Part shown: positions 33,039 to 47,229 of the stretch, piece after piece
Numbering within the stretch: position 1 is the stretch's first letter
Layout: the number at the start of each line of letters is the position of its first letter
DNA from: CAVUAN01 sp963739435
GTDB lineage: Bacteria; Acidobacteriota; Thermoanaerobaculia; UBA5066; Gp7-AA6
DNA: 64,000 bases
Direction of reading: 5' to 3'
NCBI GenBank assembly: GCA_963739435.1
Contig: CAVUAN010000008.1
Span: 1 to 64,000, forward strand
The notes under the pieces: model-generated
What the model was told of the DNA's origin: nothing
The model's input: the letters and a program-made list of their open reading frames with translations, nothing else
Database searches by the model: none
Made by a program: the position numbers and the translations under genes

Positions 33039-33061
33039 CTCATCCGCGCTCCGTTTTTTTT
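33033..33061 (+). terminator. Rho-independent terminator
   Basis: Stem GCGCGG/CCGCGC with loop CTCAT, followed within 4 nt by eight T residues. It would end transcripts entering from the tRNA-Leu and the structured element, ahead of the carD promoter. Confidence 0.75.
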
Positions 33062-33073
33062 CCGCAAAAAAAG

Positions 33074-33099
33074 GCCCTTAGAATCAGTCCTTTAAGGGC
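33074..33099 (-). terminator. Possible minus-strand hairpin terminator
   Basis: GCCCTTA (33074-33080) pairs with TAAGGGC (33093-33099). On the minus strand the stem is followed by a T-rich run. No minus-strand gene ends here, so it may only insulate the region. Confidence 0.35.
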
Positions 33100-33128
33100 G
33101 ACAGGTCGCTCGCAACCCATTCATTTAC

Positions 33129-33157
33129 TTGAGTTTTCGGCCCTTTTCGGCTAGACT
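33129..33157 (+). promoter_or_regulatory. Sigma-70-type promoter of carD
   Basis: TTGAGT (33129-33134), a 17-bp spacer and TAGACT (33152-33157); each hexamer matches consensus at four of six positions with optimal spacing. A leader of about 48 nt containing GGAGGAG leads to the carD GTG. Confidence 0.7.
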
Positions 33158-33211
33158 CCCCAACCCGGCGATTACGATCTTTTTAAGGTCTTTCTAGCGA
33201 GGAGGAGCCCA

Positions 33212-33724
33212 GTGAGTTTCAGAGTGGGGGAGAAGGTTGTCTATCCGAACCACGGGGTGTCCGTGGTCGAAAAGATCGGTGAGGGCTTCGCGTCGGCCCC
33301 GGCGCCGCCGCGCAGCTTCTATCACCTGCGTCTCCTGTCGAATAACTCCAAGGTCATGGTTCCGATCGGGAACACCGATCTCATCGGCCTGCGGCGGCTG
33401 ACCCACCGCAAGGACATCACGGGCCTCATGAAGGCCCTGGGAGACGGGCGGTTTTCGGCCACCGGCGACTGGAAGGGCCGCTACAAGCAGAATCTCGACA
33501 AGATGAAGAGCGGCCGGCTGCACGACATCGCCGAGGTCTTGAAGACGCTCAACTACATCTCCGCTCGCAAGACCCTGTCTTTCCGCGAGAAGAAGATGTA
33601 CGAGCGGGCGAAGTACCTGATCGTGTCCGAGATCGCCGTGATCAATGGCCTCGACGAGGTCGAGGTCGAGCGCCAGGTCGACCGGGCCCTGGCCAAGTCC
33701 GCCCAGATGCGCGTCGAGCACTGA
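33212..33724 (+). CDS. carD: CarD-family transcriptional regulator
   Basis: A 170-residue RNA-polymerase-binding protein. The N-terminal RID/Tudor-like domain (FRVGEKVVYPNHGVSVVEKI) binds the beta subunit. The helical C-terminal half (LHDIAEVLKTLNYIS, LSFREKKMYERAKYLIVSEIA) resembles the DNA-minor-groove-binding part that stabilises open complexes in mycobacteria and Thermus. It starts at a GTG with a strong GGAGGAG. The gene is isolated, with its own promoter and terminators on both sides, as fits a global factor. Confidence 0.93.
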   Translation: MSFRVGEKVVYPNHGVSVVEKIGEGFASAPAPPRSFYHLRLLSNNSKVMVPIGNTDLIGLRRLTHRKDITGLMKALGDGRFSATGDWKGRYKQNLDKMKSGRLHDIAEVLKTLNYISARKTLSFREKKMYERAKYLIVSEIAVINGLDEVEVERQVDRALAKSAQMRVEH

Positions 33725-33745
33725 GCCGGGACTGCAGTTCGGAGA

Positions 33746-33771
33746 AAAAAGGGGGCCATGGCCCCCTTTTT
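33746..33771 (+). terminator. Rho-independent terminator of carD
   Basis: A palindromic stem AAAAAGGGGGCC/GGCCCCCTTTTT, 22 nt after the carD stop. It could work in both directions. Confidence 0.88.
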
Positions 33772-33826
33772 CGTTGAGGGCCGCGTCGAGATAGCAAGTC
33801 CCGATCCCGGAGACCCCGCTCTCAAC

Positions 33827-33832
33827 TACACT
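33827..33832 (+). promoter_or_regulatory. -10-like TACACT 6 nt before start
   Basis: TACACT ends 6 nt before the ATG at 33839, another candidate leaderless start. Confidence 0.28.
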
Positions 33833-33838
33833 TGGAGC

Positions 33839-34558
33839 ATGGGGAAGCTCTACGCCGCGCTCGTCTCGATCGCCCTGCTGGCGCCGCCCGTCCGGGCGGC
33901 CGATGTGGCGGCGGACGTGGCGCGCGCGGAGCTCGCACGGGAGCGGCGCCGGCTGGCGGCCGATACCGCCAGGCTCTCCGACACGTCCCGGCGGCTCGAG
34001 GCGGCCCTCGCCGACCTTGGGACCGCCTGCCGGGCGGTCGCCGACGGCGCAGCTCGCGCCGACGCGGGTAGCGACGAGCTGGCCCGCCGCGAGGAGGCGG
34101 TAGCCGCCGCCGAACAGGATGTGCGGTCTCTCCTCGAGAAGCGGCGACTTCTGGCCGACAGGATCGTGGACCGCAAGAGGTCCGTCGCGATTCTCGAGGC
34201 GGAGCTGGGGACGGGAAGAAAGCGGCCGGACACGGTCTCGGGGCGGTGGGTGGTCTCTGTCGAGCCGGGAGAGCAGCGGGGCGTGTTCCGCCTGACGCTC
34301 GACGGCACGATCCTGTCGGGCGAGTACACCCTCGAGGGCGGGTACTCCGGGTCGCTCCGGGGAACGCTGATCAACGAACTGGTGCACATCGAGCGCGTCG
34401 ATTCGAAGCTCGGCTTCACCGCGGTCTACAGCGGGCGCGTGGCCAGGGATGGCAACACGATCAGCGGCTCGTGGGAGTCGACGACCTTCGGCACGGGAGG
34501 CCCGGGCTCGGGCCGCTGGCAGGCCGTGCGCGAAGAAGAGAAGGAGGATTCCAAATGA
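33839..34558 (+). CDS. Secreted coiled-coil protein of unknown function
   Basis: A 239-residue protein with a signal peptide (about 1-21, VRA-AD), an Ala/Arg/Glu-rich coiled coil (about 25-125), then a beta-rich C-terminal domain (about 135-230). The latter has repeated strands such as FRLTLDGTILSGEYTLEGGYSG and DGNTISGSWEST, as in lipocalin- or AsmA-like sheets. I do not recognise the family. ATG 33839 is preferred over 33758, which lies in the terminator. The next gene overlaps by ATGA, so the two are probably partners in the periplasm. Confidence 0.65.
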   Translation: MGKLYAALVSIALLAPPVRAADVAADVARAELARERRRLAADTARLSDTSRRLEAALADLGTACRAVADGAARADAGSDELARREEAVAAAEQDVRSLLEKRRLLADRIVDRKRSVAILEAELGTGRKRPDTVSGRWVVSVEPGEQRGVFRLTLDGTILSGEYTLEGGYSGSLRGTLINELVHIERVDSKLGFTAVYSGRVARDGNTISGSWESTTFGTGGPGSGRWQAVREEEKEDSK

Positions 34559-35109
34559 CTTCCGGGGCGAGCCCTGCTTCGCGAGCCGCAGTTTCCGTGG
34601 CGATCGGGGTCCTGGTCGGCTTCATCGCCGGCTATTTTGCGGGCGGCGGCGGCCGACCGGCTTCCTCCAGCGAGCCCGCGGCAAAGGGACCCGGAGGGGA
34701 TCGGGTCGCGGAGGCGCTGCGCGAGGTCGAGAAGGATCCCGAGAACCCGGCCCTGCTCGCCGGTCTCGGAAACCTCTACTACGACCGGGAGGACTGGGAG
34801 AAGGCGATCGCCGCCTACGAGAAGGCCAGGCGCAAGGCTCCCAAGGACCCAAATCTCCTCTCCGATCTCGGCGCCGCCTACCGCAACCGGGGGGAGTTCC
34901 GAATGGCCGAATCGCTCTTCAACAAGGCGCGCGAAGCCGATCCGGACCACTGGCAGTCGCTGGTCAACCTGACGCTGCTCGCGGCCTACGACACGCACGA
35001 CGCCCCGTCGGCCAGGAGGCATCTCGAGGAGCTCAAGCGCCGATTCCCCGGGATCCCGAATCTCGAGGGCGTCGAAAAGCAGATCGCTTCCCTACCCGCG
35101 AAATCCTGA
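34555..35109 (+). CDS. Membrane-anchored TPR protein
   Basis: A 184-residue protein with an uncleaved N-terminal helix (about 11-31, AAVSVAIGVLVGFIAGYFAGGGG) and at least three TPR units (about 55-155, for example EKAIAAYEKARRKAPKDPNL). It is likely anchored in the inner membrane with the TPR domain in the periplasm, resembling CcmH/CycH-like assembly scaffolds. The start overlaps the stop of the coiled-coil protein gene, and GGAGGA lies upstream. Confidence 0.78.
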   Translation: MTSGASPASRAAVSVAIGVLVGFIAGYFAGGGGRPASSSEPAAKGPGGDRVAEALREVEKDPENPALLAGLGNLYYDREDWEKAIAAYEKARRKAPKDPNLLSDLGAAYRNRGEFRMAESLFNKAREADPDHWQSLVNLTLLAAYDTHDAPSARRHLEELKRRFPGIPNLEGVEKQIASLPAKS

Positions 35110-35115
35110 GGGCCC

Positions 35116-35225
35116 ATGCTGCGCGTCAGCCTCTCGATCCTCCTTCTTTTCGCCGTCCTGTTCGTCCTGCGCCTGCTCGGTTTCTTCTTCCGGGGGCAGC
35201 GCGGCCGGGCGCTTGAGAGGCCGCG

Positions 35226-35229
<4 letters not shown>
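35116..35229 (+). CDS. 37-residue membrane microprotein
   Basis: ATG 35116 opens a 37-codon ORF: a hydrophobic helix (LSILLLFAVLFVLRLLGFFF) followed by a basic tail (GQRGRALERPR). It sits 6 bp after the TPR gene, and its stop overlaps the GTG of rarA (GTGA), the usual sign of a translated gene here. Function unknown. Confidence 0.55.
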
Positions 35230-40953
<5,724 letters not shown>

Positions 40954-41045
40954 ATTTAGACGCTCAACAGTCCTTCGGCCTCAATTATTCACACATTTGC
41001 GGACCGCGGCCCCGAGCCGACCCTGAGCGGAACGGGCTTGACGGG

Positions 41046-41879
41046 CTAGCGCGCGTCGAGGATGTACTCGAGGGGGTTGACGGGCCGGTCGCCCAGGCGG
41101 ACTTCGTAGTGCAGGTGGGGCCCCGTGGCCCGCCCCGTCGATCCGACGAGGCCGACGTGCTCGCCCCGGGAGACCTTCTGGCCCGGCTTGACGAGGACCT
41201 TTTCGAGGTGCCCGTAAAGGGTTCGGTAGCCGCTCGGATGGGATATCTCGACCATGTTCCCGAGATCGCCGGACCACTCGGCCTTCTCGACGACGCCGGC
41301 CGCGCTCGCCGAAACCGGTTCGCCGCGGTTCGTCGCGATGTCGAGGCCCAGGTGGACTGCGGACTCTCCGGTGAAGGGGTCCTGCCGGTCGCCAAAGCCG
41401 GACATGTAGGCCCCGCGCACGGGCTGGACCGTTGGGGTCGAGGAGACGATCGTGGAGCGCTTCGTAAACTGGCCCTCGATCTCGGTCAAGCGGTCGCCGA
41501 TCTCCCGGCTGCGCTCGCTCTCGGTTCCTCCGCGCGTCATCGGTCCGCCCACGCCGGCGGGCTTGGAGGAAGCGAGCCCGGCAACGATGGCCAGGCGGTG
41601 GGTCCGGGAGTCGAAATCGTCGAGCTGGCGCGAGAGGCCCGTCAGCTTCTGCTGGAGGCCGGCCGCGTCGGAGCGGAGGCGGGCGTTCTCCTCCATCGCC
41701 CCGCGGTACTCGCGGTCGCGCCGGGTGGAGGCCAGAAGGGCCCAGCCGAAGGCGACGGAGGCGACGAGGACGAGGGCCGCGGAAGCGACCGAGAAGGCGA
41801 GGAAACGGCTCGAAACGGTGATCTTCCGGAATCGCGCCCGGGTGTGGGGCACGAAAATGATGGTGTTGTACTTCTTCAC
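41046..41879 (-). CDS. M23 (LytM-type) murein peptidase
   Basis: A 277-residue protein with a membrane anchor (about 24-48, FLAFSVASAALVLVASVAFGW), a coiled coil (about 55-95) and a C-terminal M23 zinc-peptidase domain. Zinc ligands are recognisable in HLGLDIA (HxxxD) and HLHYE (HxH), with LYGHLEKVLVKPGQKVSRGE between. It should cleave peptidoglycan cross-links or activate amidases in the periplasm. A GTG start follows comM-proximal sequence; no strong Shine-Dalgarno is visible. Confidence 0.9.
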   Translation of the reverse strand: MKKYNTIIFVPHTRARFRKITVSSRFLAFSVASAALVLVASVAFGWALLASTRRDREYRGAMEENARLRSDAAGLQQKLTGLSRQLDDFDSRTHRLAIVAGLASSKPAGVGGPMTRGGTESERSREIGDRLTEIEGQFTKRSTIVSSTPTVQPVRGAYMSGFGDRQDPFTGESAVHLGLDIATNRGEPVSASAAGVVEKAEWSGDLGNMVEISHPSGYRTLYGHLEKVLVKPGQKVSRGEHVGLVGSTGRATGPHLHYEVRLGDRPVNPLEYILDAR

Positions 41880-41938
41880 TGCTTCACTAGGTCTTTACAA
41901 GGCTATCGCAGGAGTACGCCTGCATGTAGGCAAGAATC

Positions 41939-43495
41939 CTACGGGCTAGCCCCTTCCCTGTCAAGCGCCGGCCGGGCCTTTCCGTCGGCCCCCACGCGCA
42001 GGCGGTAGGAGATCGCCTCAGCCAGGTGGGCGGACGTAACCCCATCGCTTTCGGCGAGATCGGCGATCGTCCGCGCCACGCGCAGGGCCCGGTGCAGGGC
42101 TCGCACCGAAAGGTCGAGGCGATCGACACACGTCCCGAGCAGACGCTTGGAATCGGCATCGAGGGGAACGTAGCGGTCGAATTCCGACGGCCTCAGGTCC
42201 GCGTTGCGAAACCCCGGGATCGACGGGCGGCGCCCGGCGGCCAGTCGGCGCGCGCGGGCGACGCGATCTCGGATCGAAGCGGATGTCTCGAGGACCGGCC
42301 CGTTCTGGACGTCGTTCCAGGGCACGGGTGGCACGGGAACATGCAGGTCGATCCGATCCAGCAAAGGCCCGGAGATCTTGTGCGCGTACCGCTGGCGCAA
42401 GAACTCCGAGCACGTGCAGACGCGGCGCGCGTCTCCGGCGAAACCGCAGGGGCACGGGTTCATCGCCGCCACGAGCAGGACGTCGGCGGGGTACACGGGG
42501 GCTCCTCCCACGCGCACAACGCAGATCTTCTTCTCCTCGAGCGGCTGGCGGATCCCCTCGAGAACGTCGCGCCGGAACTCGGGCAGCTCGTCGAGAAACA
42601 GAACGCCCCGGTGAGCGAGCGAGATCTCGCCGGGAGCGGGGCGGGCGCCGCCGCCGACCAGGCCCGCCGCCGAGATGCCGTGATGTGGCGCGCGGAAGGG
42701 CGGCGTCTCGATCAGGCCGCAGCCCGAAGGCAGGGTCCCGGCAACGGAATGGATCCGCGTCACGTCGATCGCCTCGGGCCGCGACAGGCGGGGCAGGATG
42801 GTCGGAAGGCGGCGGGCGAGCATCGTCTTACCGACTCCGGGAGGCCCGACCATCAGCAGGTGGTGGCCGCCGGCGGCCGCGATCTCGAGGGCCCGCCGCG
42901 CGACTGCCTGGCCCCGGATGTCGGAAAAGTCGACGGAGTTGGGGAGCGCCGGCGCCGGGGGTGAGGGAGCATGGGGCGCGATCACGGCCTGCCCGCTCAG
43001 GTGGTGGACGAGAGCCGCCAGAGACGCGACGGGCACGACGCGCAGCCGCTCGACGGCCGATGCCTCCTCGGCGTTGGCGGCCGGGACCACGATCTCCTCG
43101 AATCCGGCGTCGCGGGCTGCCAGCGCGAGGCAGAGCGCTCCGCGCACGCGCCGCACCTGGCCGTTCAAGCCGAGCTCGCCGATCAGGACGCGCCGGGAAG
43201 GGTCGCCGACGGGCAGGCCGCAGAGCGACAGCAGGCCCACGGCGACCGGGAGGTCGAGGGCGGCGCCGACCTTCTTGAAGTCGGCCGGAGCGAGGTTGAC
43301 GGTGACGGCGCCGTCGGGCAGCGGAAAACCGCTGTTGCGGAGAGCCGAGCGCACGCGTTCGCGAGCTTCCCGCACGCTCGTGTCGGGAAGGCCGACAATC
43401 GTGAAGTGGGGCAGGCCCCCGGAGACGTCGACCTCGACGTCGAGGACGCGGGCGTCGATCCCGCAGGTGGCGGCAGAGTGGACCCTGGCGAGCAT
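41939..43495 (-). CDS. comM: ComM/YifB-family Mg-chelatase-like AAA+ ATPase
   Basis: A 518-residue protein: N-terminal Lon-protease-like domain (about 1-165), AAA+ domain with Walker A GPPGVGKTMLARRLP near 220 and Walker B LFLDELPEF, a CPCG motif in the NPCPCGFAGD stretch, and a C-terminal Mg-chelatase domain. In Vibrio, ComM is a branch-migration helicase that promotes integration of transformed DNA. Presence does not by itself prove competence, as the gene is widespread. Confidence 0.93.
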   Translation of the reverse strand: MLARVHSAATCGIDARVLDVEVDVSGGLPHFTIVGLPDTSVREARERVRSALRNSGFPLPDGAVTVNLAPADFKKVGAALDLPVAVGLLSLCGLPVGDPSRRVLIGELGLNGQVRRVRGALCLALAARDAGFEEIVVPAANAEEASAVERLRVVPVASLAALVHHLSGQAVIAPHAPSPPAPALPNSVDFSDIRGQAVARRALEIAAAGGHHLLMVGPPGVGKTMLARRLPTILPRLSRPEAIDVTRIHSVAGTLPSGCGLIETPPFRAPHHGISAAGLVGGGARPAPGEISLAHRGVLFLDELPEFRRDVLEGIRQPLEEKKICVVRVGGAPVYPADVLLVAAMNPCPCGFAGDARRVCTCSEFLRQRYAHKISGPLLDRIDLHVPVPPVPWNDVQNGPVLETSASIRDRVARARRLAAGRRPSIPGFRNADLRPSEFDRYVPLDADSKRLLGTCVDRLDLSVRALHRALRVARTIADLAESDGVTSAHLAEAISYRLRVGADGKARPALDREGASP

Positions 43496-43621
43496 GAAGC
43501 CTCCTCGGGGTGTCGAGGAGACGCCCGCGGGCGCCGATGAGGTGGCGGAATTCTAGCAGCGCGCGGACGGGTAGGCAACCGCCTCGGACAAGACGGGCCT
43601 TCGGGGTCCTGGCGGGTGCGA

Positions 43622-43665
43622 CCCCGTCGGTGCGCTATTGCGCAGCGACGGGGGCCTCCGCCCCC
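43622..43665. repeat. Strong GC hairpin pair (REP-like)
   Basis: CCCCGTCG (43622-43629) pairs with CGACGGGG (43646-43653), enclosing TGCGC/GCGCA and a TATT loop. An overlapping second hairpin GGGGGC/GCCCCC (43650-43665) follows. It lies in the 200-bp gap between the phosphohexomutase gene and comM, which otherwise shows no ORF. The second hairpin resembles the one at 32935-32951. Confidence 0.6.
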
Positions 43666-43695
43666 GCCACCCCTACGGCCCTCACATTGTGACGG

Positions 43696-45132
43696 CTAGC
43701 TGTGGGTCTCGGGGGTTACTCCGCGGGCTGCGGCGAAGGAGATGAGGCGGGCGTGGGCTTCGTCGAGGATGCGGTCGACGGCGGCCTCGTCTTCGTGTTC
43801 GCAGTAGAGACGGATCATGGGCTCAGTTCCGGAGAGGCGGTGGAGCAGCCAGCCCCGGCTTCCGAGCGTGTACTTGACGCCATCCATGTCGGAGACTCCG
43901 GTGACGGCCGAGCCGGAGAGCGCGGAAGAGGGACGCGTCTTGACCTCGGAGAGGAACTCCTGGATGACGGGAACGGGCAGGTAGACGTCCCGCCGGCCGT
44001 AGGCGAACTCGCCGAACTCCCGCGCGAGGCCTGCCAGGGCCGTGTCGAGGTCGTATCCGGAGAGCGCGAGGCTCTCGATCAAGAGCAGGGCATTGAGAAC
44101 GCCGTCGCGTTCGGGCAGGTGAAAGCCGAAAGCGTAGCCGCCGCTCTCTTCTCCACCCGCGGAGGCCTCGCCGCGGGTCATGACCTCGGCGATGTACTTG
44201 AAGCCGATCGGCGTCTCGACAAGGGGGGAATGGAGGGCCGTGGCGACGCGGTCGATCAGGAGCGACGTCGAGAAGGTCTTCGCGATACCCCCGGTCAGGC
44301 CCCGGCGGCGGAAGGCGTGCAGGAGGAGCAGGGCGAGGATGCGGTGGGGCGAGACGAACCGGCCGCGGTGGTCCAGGACGCCCAGGCGATCGGCATCGCC
44401 GTCGGTGGCGACCGCGAGGCCGGCGCGGGCGGTCTCCACGCGCTCGGCCGTCGCCGCCAGATTCTGGGCGATCGGCTCGGGTTGGATGCCGCCGAAGAGG
44501 ACGTCGCGCTCGCTCCGGAAGGATTGGACGCGGGTCTTGCCCCCGCCGGCGATGTCGGCAACCAGAGTGCCCGCGGCTCCATGCATGGCATCCGCGACGA
44601 CCGAGAGGCCGGCGCCGCGGATGGCTTCCACGTCGAGGAGCGAGGCGATGTGGTCGCGGTAGGGGGTGGAAAGGTCCGCGAGCTCGATCGATCCGGAGCG
44701 GGAGGCTTCGAGCGGCGCCGCGCCGAGGCCCTTTTCAACCGCCGCGTACTGCTCGGGAGGAGCGCTGCCTCCGAAGTGAGCCTTGATCTTGAAGCCGTTC
44801 CAGTGGCCGGGGTTGTGGCTGGCCGTGATCGCGACGCCGGCGGCAAGCCCGAGGCGATGCACGTGGTGGGAGACGGCAGGCGTGGGGATGGGGCGGTCGG
44901 TCAGCAGGACGTTGATCCCCGCGCGGGCGAAGACCTCGGCTGCGGCTCGGGCGAGCTCGGGCGAGAAAAAGCGCGGGTCGTGGCCCACGACGACGAGGCG
45001 CCGGTCGCCGGGCCAGGCGCCCTCGGCGTAGAGGCGAGCCATCGAAGCGGCCACTCGGCGGATCGCTGCGAAGGTGCAGCCGTCGGCGATGACGCCGCGC
45101 CAGCCGTCGGTGCCGAGGGGGAATTGATTCAT
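43696..45132 (-). CDS. Phosphoglucomutase/phosphomannomutase
   Basis: A 478-residue alpha-D-phosphohexomutase. The phosphoserine loop is TASHNPGHWNGFKIK near 101, the metal loop is DGDADR (usually DGDGDR), the sugar-binding loop is GEESGGYAF, and the phosphate-binding loop near the end is RLSGTEP. It interconverts hexose 1- and 6-phosphates; glucose versus mannose specificity is not decidable. Its start codon and first residues (Met-Asn-Gln) lie inside stop-to-start repeat copy 2, which links it to the deacetylase gene upstream. Confidence 0.92.
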   Translation of the reverse strand: MNQFPLGTDGWRGVIADGCTFAAIRRVAASMARLYAEGAWPGDRRLVVVGHDPRFFSPELARAAAEVFARAGINVLLTDRPIPTPAVSHHVHRLGLAAGVAITASHNPGHWNGFKIKAHFGGSAPPEQYAAVEKGLGAAPLEASRSGSIELADLSTPYRDHIASLLDVEAIRGAGLSVVADAMHGAAGTLVADIAGGGKTRVQSFRSERDVLFGGIQPEPIAQNLAATAERVETARAGLAVATDGDADRLGVLDHRGRFVSPHRILALLLLHAFRRRGLTGGIAKTFSTSLLIDRVATALHSPLVETPIGFKYIAEVMTRGEASAGGEESGGYAFGFHLPERDGVLNALLLIESLALSGYDLDTALAGLAREFGEFAYGRRDVYLPVPVIQEFLSEVKTRPSSALSGSAVTGVSDMDGVKYTLGSRGWLLHRLSGTEPMIRLYCEHEDEAAVDRILDEAHARLISFAAARGVTPETHS

Positions 45133-45204
45133 TGAATCATTGATTCACTTGTTGATTGCGGCGGCCTCAATGAACCGATGAATCAATGAATAAATGAATC
45201 AATT
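45122..45204 (-). repeat. Stop-to-start AT-rich inverted repeat, copy 2
   Basis: On the minus strand it begins AATTGATTCATTTATTC, includes the TGA stop of the deacetylase gene, and ends in GATTCAATGAATCAATT, where ATG is the start of the phosphohexomutase gene. The arms are complementary around a GC-rich centre. Confidence 0.8.
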
Positions 45205-46429
45205 CTTTCTGGCGAGGGAGGCGAGGCGCTCGACGGTGAGGCCTTCGCTGTCGAGGAACTCGGTGGCGCGGGCGAAGCGGAAGCCGCGAGCGGCCAGGCC
45301 GTCGAGAAGCGCCGGGATGCGCGAGGCCACGGGCACGTCCCGGTCGCTGCCCAGGTGAAGCAGGACGATGCCGCCATTCTCGACGCGTTCGACGAGCGTC
45401 GCGACGACTTTCTCGGCGCTCCGGTAGGAGTGCGAAGCCGGATCGGTGACCCAGTCGAGGCCGTCCAGGCCCGCCCGGCCGCCCGTCCAACCCACGTGCC
45501 AGTAGCCTTCTTCCGCGGCCCAGCGGCGGATCTCCGGGTTGTGCTCGCCGAAGGGTGCGCGCCAGATGGGCGCCATCCCGCGGCCCGTCGTCTCGCGGTA
45601 CAGCCTCGCCGTGCGGGCCAGCTCCCTCGAGAGGAAGCCCTTGTCCACGGTGGCGCGGGTGGCCTGGCGGCCGTTTTCCGCATACGTGGTCAGGTGCGGG
45701 TGCGTGTCGGTGTGGTTGCCCACTTCGTGGCCGTCCTGAGCGATGCGTCGGGCGAGCTCGGGCGACTGGCGGATGAACTCCCCGGTCAGGAAGATCGTCG
45801 TTCGGATGCCGCGGGCGCGCAGGGCATCGAGAATCTGCGTTGCGCCGCGGTCGGTCGAGCCGGCGTCGAAGGAGACGAGGACCTCGCGCTTGTCGCGGGG
45901 GCCGATCGACATGTCCGGAAAGCTGCTGGCGGAAGACCGAAGAAGGCGGCGAGCGGGAGGCGCACGGGCCGAGGCGGCGGCGATCGGGGTGGGCGCCGGC
46001 GGCGCCGCCGGGGGGCGGCTCGGCTCGGCCGCGGCGATCGGGATCGAGGCGGCGGGTGAACTGCGGGGGCGCGGACGGCGGAGGATTTCCTGGGAGAGGA
46101 AGATCGCGCCGACGCGGTAGGGACCCGCCGCCTGGACTCCGTCGAAGCGGAAGCGGTCGTTCTCGGCCGAGATCGTGCCGACGAGCTTGCCGCCGGCGAA
46201 CAGGAAGACGGCCGCTCCGGCGGGGGCGCGGCCCTCGATCGAAGACGCCGGATGCCGCCTGCGTGATCGACTCGATGCGAGCGGAGGCGCCGCGGCGGGG
46301 TACTGCGAAGCGGGAGGGCTCGTTCAAGCGGTCGAGCTCTCCGACGGCCCGGAGGGCGAGGACGACGGGCGCGGCGCCGATCAAGGCCACGCAGAGCAGG
46401 GCAAGTCGGGAGGGGACCTCGATCTTCAT
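45199..46429 (-). pseudogene. Membrane-anchored polysaccharide deacetylase, frameshifted
   Basis: Two frames join into one protein. From ATG 46429 there is a membrane helix (LALLCVALIGAAPVVLALRAV) and a short stalk. After a +1 shift near 46235-46250 comes a small beta domain (RAPAGAAVFLFAGGKLVGTIS) resembling transthyretin-like modules, an Ala/Pro linker, then a NodB deacetylase domain (VLVSFDAGSTDRGAT, HTDTHPHL for the metal site, RAPFGEHNP). NodB enzymes remove N- or O-acetyl groups from chitin-, peptidoglycan- or exopolysaccharide-type substrates. VSFDAGS replaces the usual TFDDG, so the catalytic Asp pair should be checked. Its stop codon lies in repeat copy 2. Confidence 0.75.
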
Positions 46430-46604
46430 CGTGTCGGCGGTCCGGCGCCAGACCGTCGCGCTTGCTGGATTCCCGGGCGCACTGTGTCGAGCAGTAGAGG
46501 TGGCCCCTCATCTTCACCTCGCACAACCCGCAGATCGGCCGGTTGCACTGGTGACAGCTGCGGAGCGCCCGGCGGCCCTCGTGGACCGGGCAGGGGACGT
46601 TCAT
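46430..46604 (-). CDS. Zinc-finger segment, likely N terminus of the deacetylase
   Basis: ATG 46604 opens MNVPCPVHEGRRALRSCHQC, followed by NRPICGLCEVK and YCSTQCARE: a B-box-like array of Cys and His that should bind two zinc ions. The frame then runs on as arginine-rich nonsense. A +1 shift between about 46430 and 46480 would join it to the membrane helix of the deacetylase. The same shift direction occurs in the neighbouring genes, so a single zinc-finger/TM/deacetylase gene is likely. Confidence 0.5.
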
Positions 46605-46634
46605 GGGACTATTATGAGGAGTCGACGAGGAAAC

Positions 46635-47229
46635 GTGAAGCTCAACCTGCCCAATGCGCTCTCCCTCTTTCGGATTTTTCTCGTCCCCTTCCTCGTCGTT
46701 GTCCTCCTGACGCCACCCTCGTCGTGGCCGGACACCTTCGGAGGGCAGTGGCGCGACATCATCGCTCTCGTCATCTTCCTGATAGCCACCGGCGACGGAC
46801 TTTCTGGACGGCTGGCTCGCGCGCCGCCGGGGGCAGATCACCAAGCTCGGCACGCTGCTCGATCCGATCGCGGACAAGCTGCTCATCTCGGCGGCCTTCA
46901 TCTCGCTCGTGGAGATGGAGCTGGCCCCGGCCTGGATGGTCGTGGTCGTCGTGGCGCGCGAGTTCGCCGTCTCGGGGCTGCGTTCGATCGCGTCGGCCGA
47001 AGGCATCGTGATTGCCGCGTCCGGCTGGGGCAAGACGAAGATGGTGACGCAGATCACCGCGATCTCGCTGCTGATCCTTTCGCAGCGGTGGTCTGTGTTT
47101 GCGATCGCCGGAAAGCTGACCCTCTGGGCGGCGGTGGCCGTCGCGATCATCTCGGCGACGGAGTACTTCGTCCGGTTCCTGTCGCGCATCGACTGGCTCG
47201 ACCGGCCGCTGCCGCCGCCGGAACCCTAA
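46635..47229 (+). pseudogene. pgsA: CDP-diacylglycerol-glycerol-3-phosphate phosphatidyltransferase, frameshifted
   Basis: GTG 46635 (after GAGGAAAC) starts LNLPNALSLFRIFLVP, typical of PgsA. At about 46790-46795 the frame shifts +1, and the new frame restores the CDP-alcohol phosphatidyltransferase signature DG(x2)AR(x8)G(x3)D(x3)D, seen as FLDGWLARRRG...LGTLLDPIADK. It then continues with membrane helices to 47229. The enzyme makes phosphatidylglycerophosphate. With one base removed the protein is complete at about 197 residues. It is divergent from the deacetylase gene and overlaps trmB tail to tail. Confidence 0.82.

Noticed and set aside
30995..33061. Prophage or integrative island at tRNA-Leu
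   Set aside because: Only the S74 domain hints at phage. There is no integrase, terminase, capsid or lysis gene, and the putative att-like copies are about 215 bp apart.
40985..40993. ATTATTCAC upstream of secA as a second copy of the 57.4-kb element
   Set aside because: Only about nine bases match, and there is no partner inverted repeat nearby. It could be chance.
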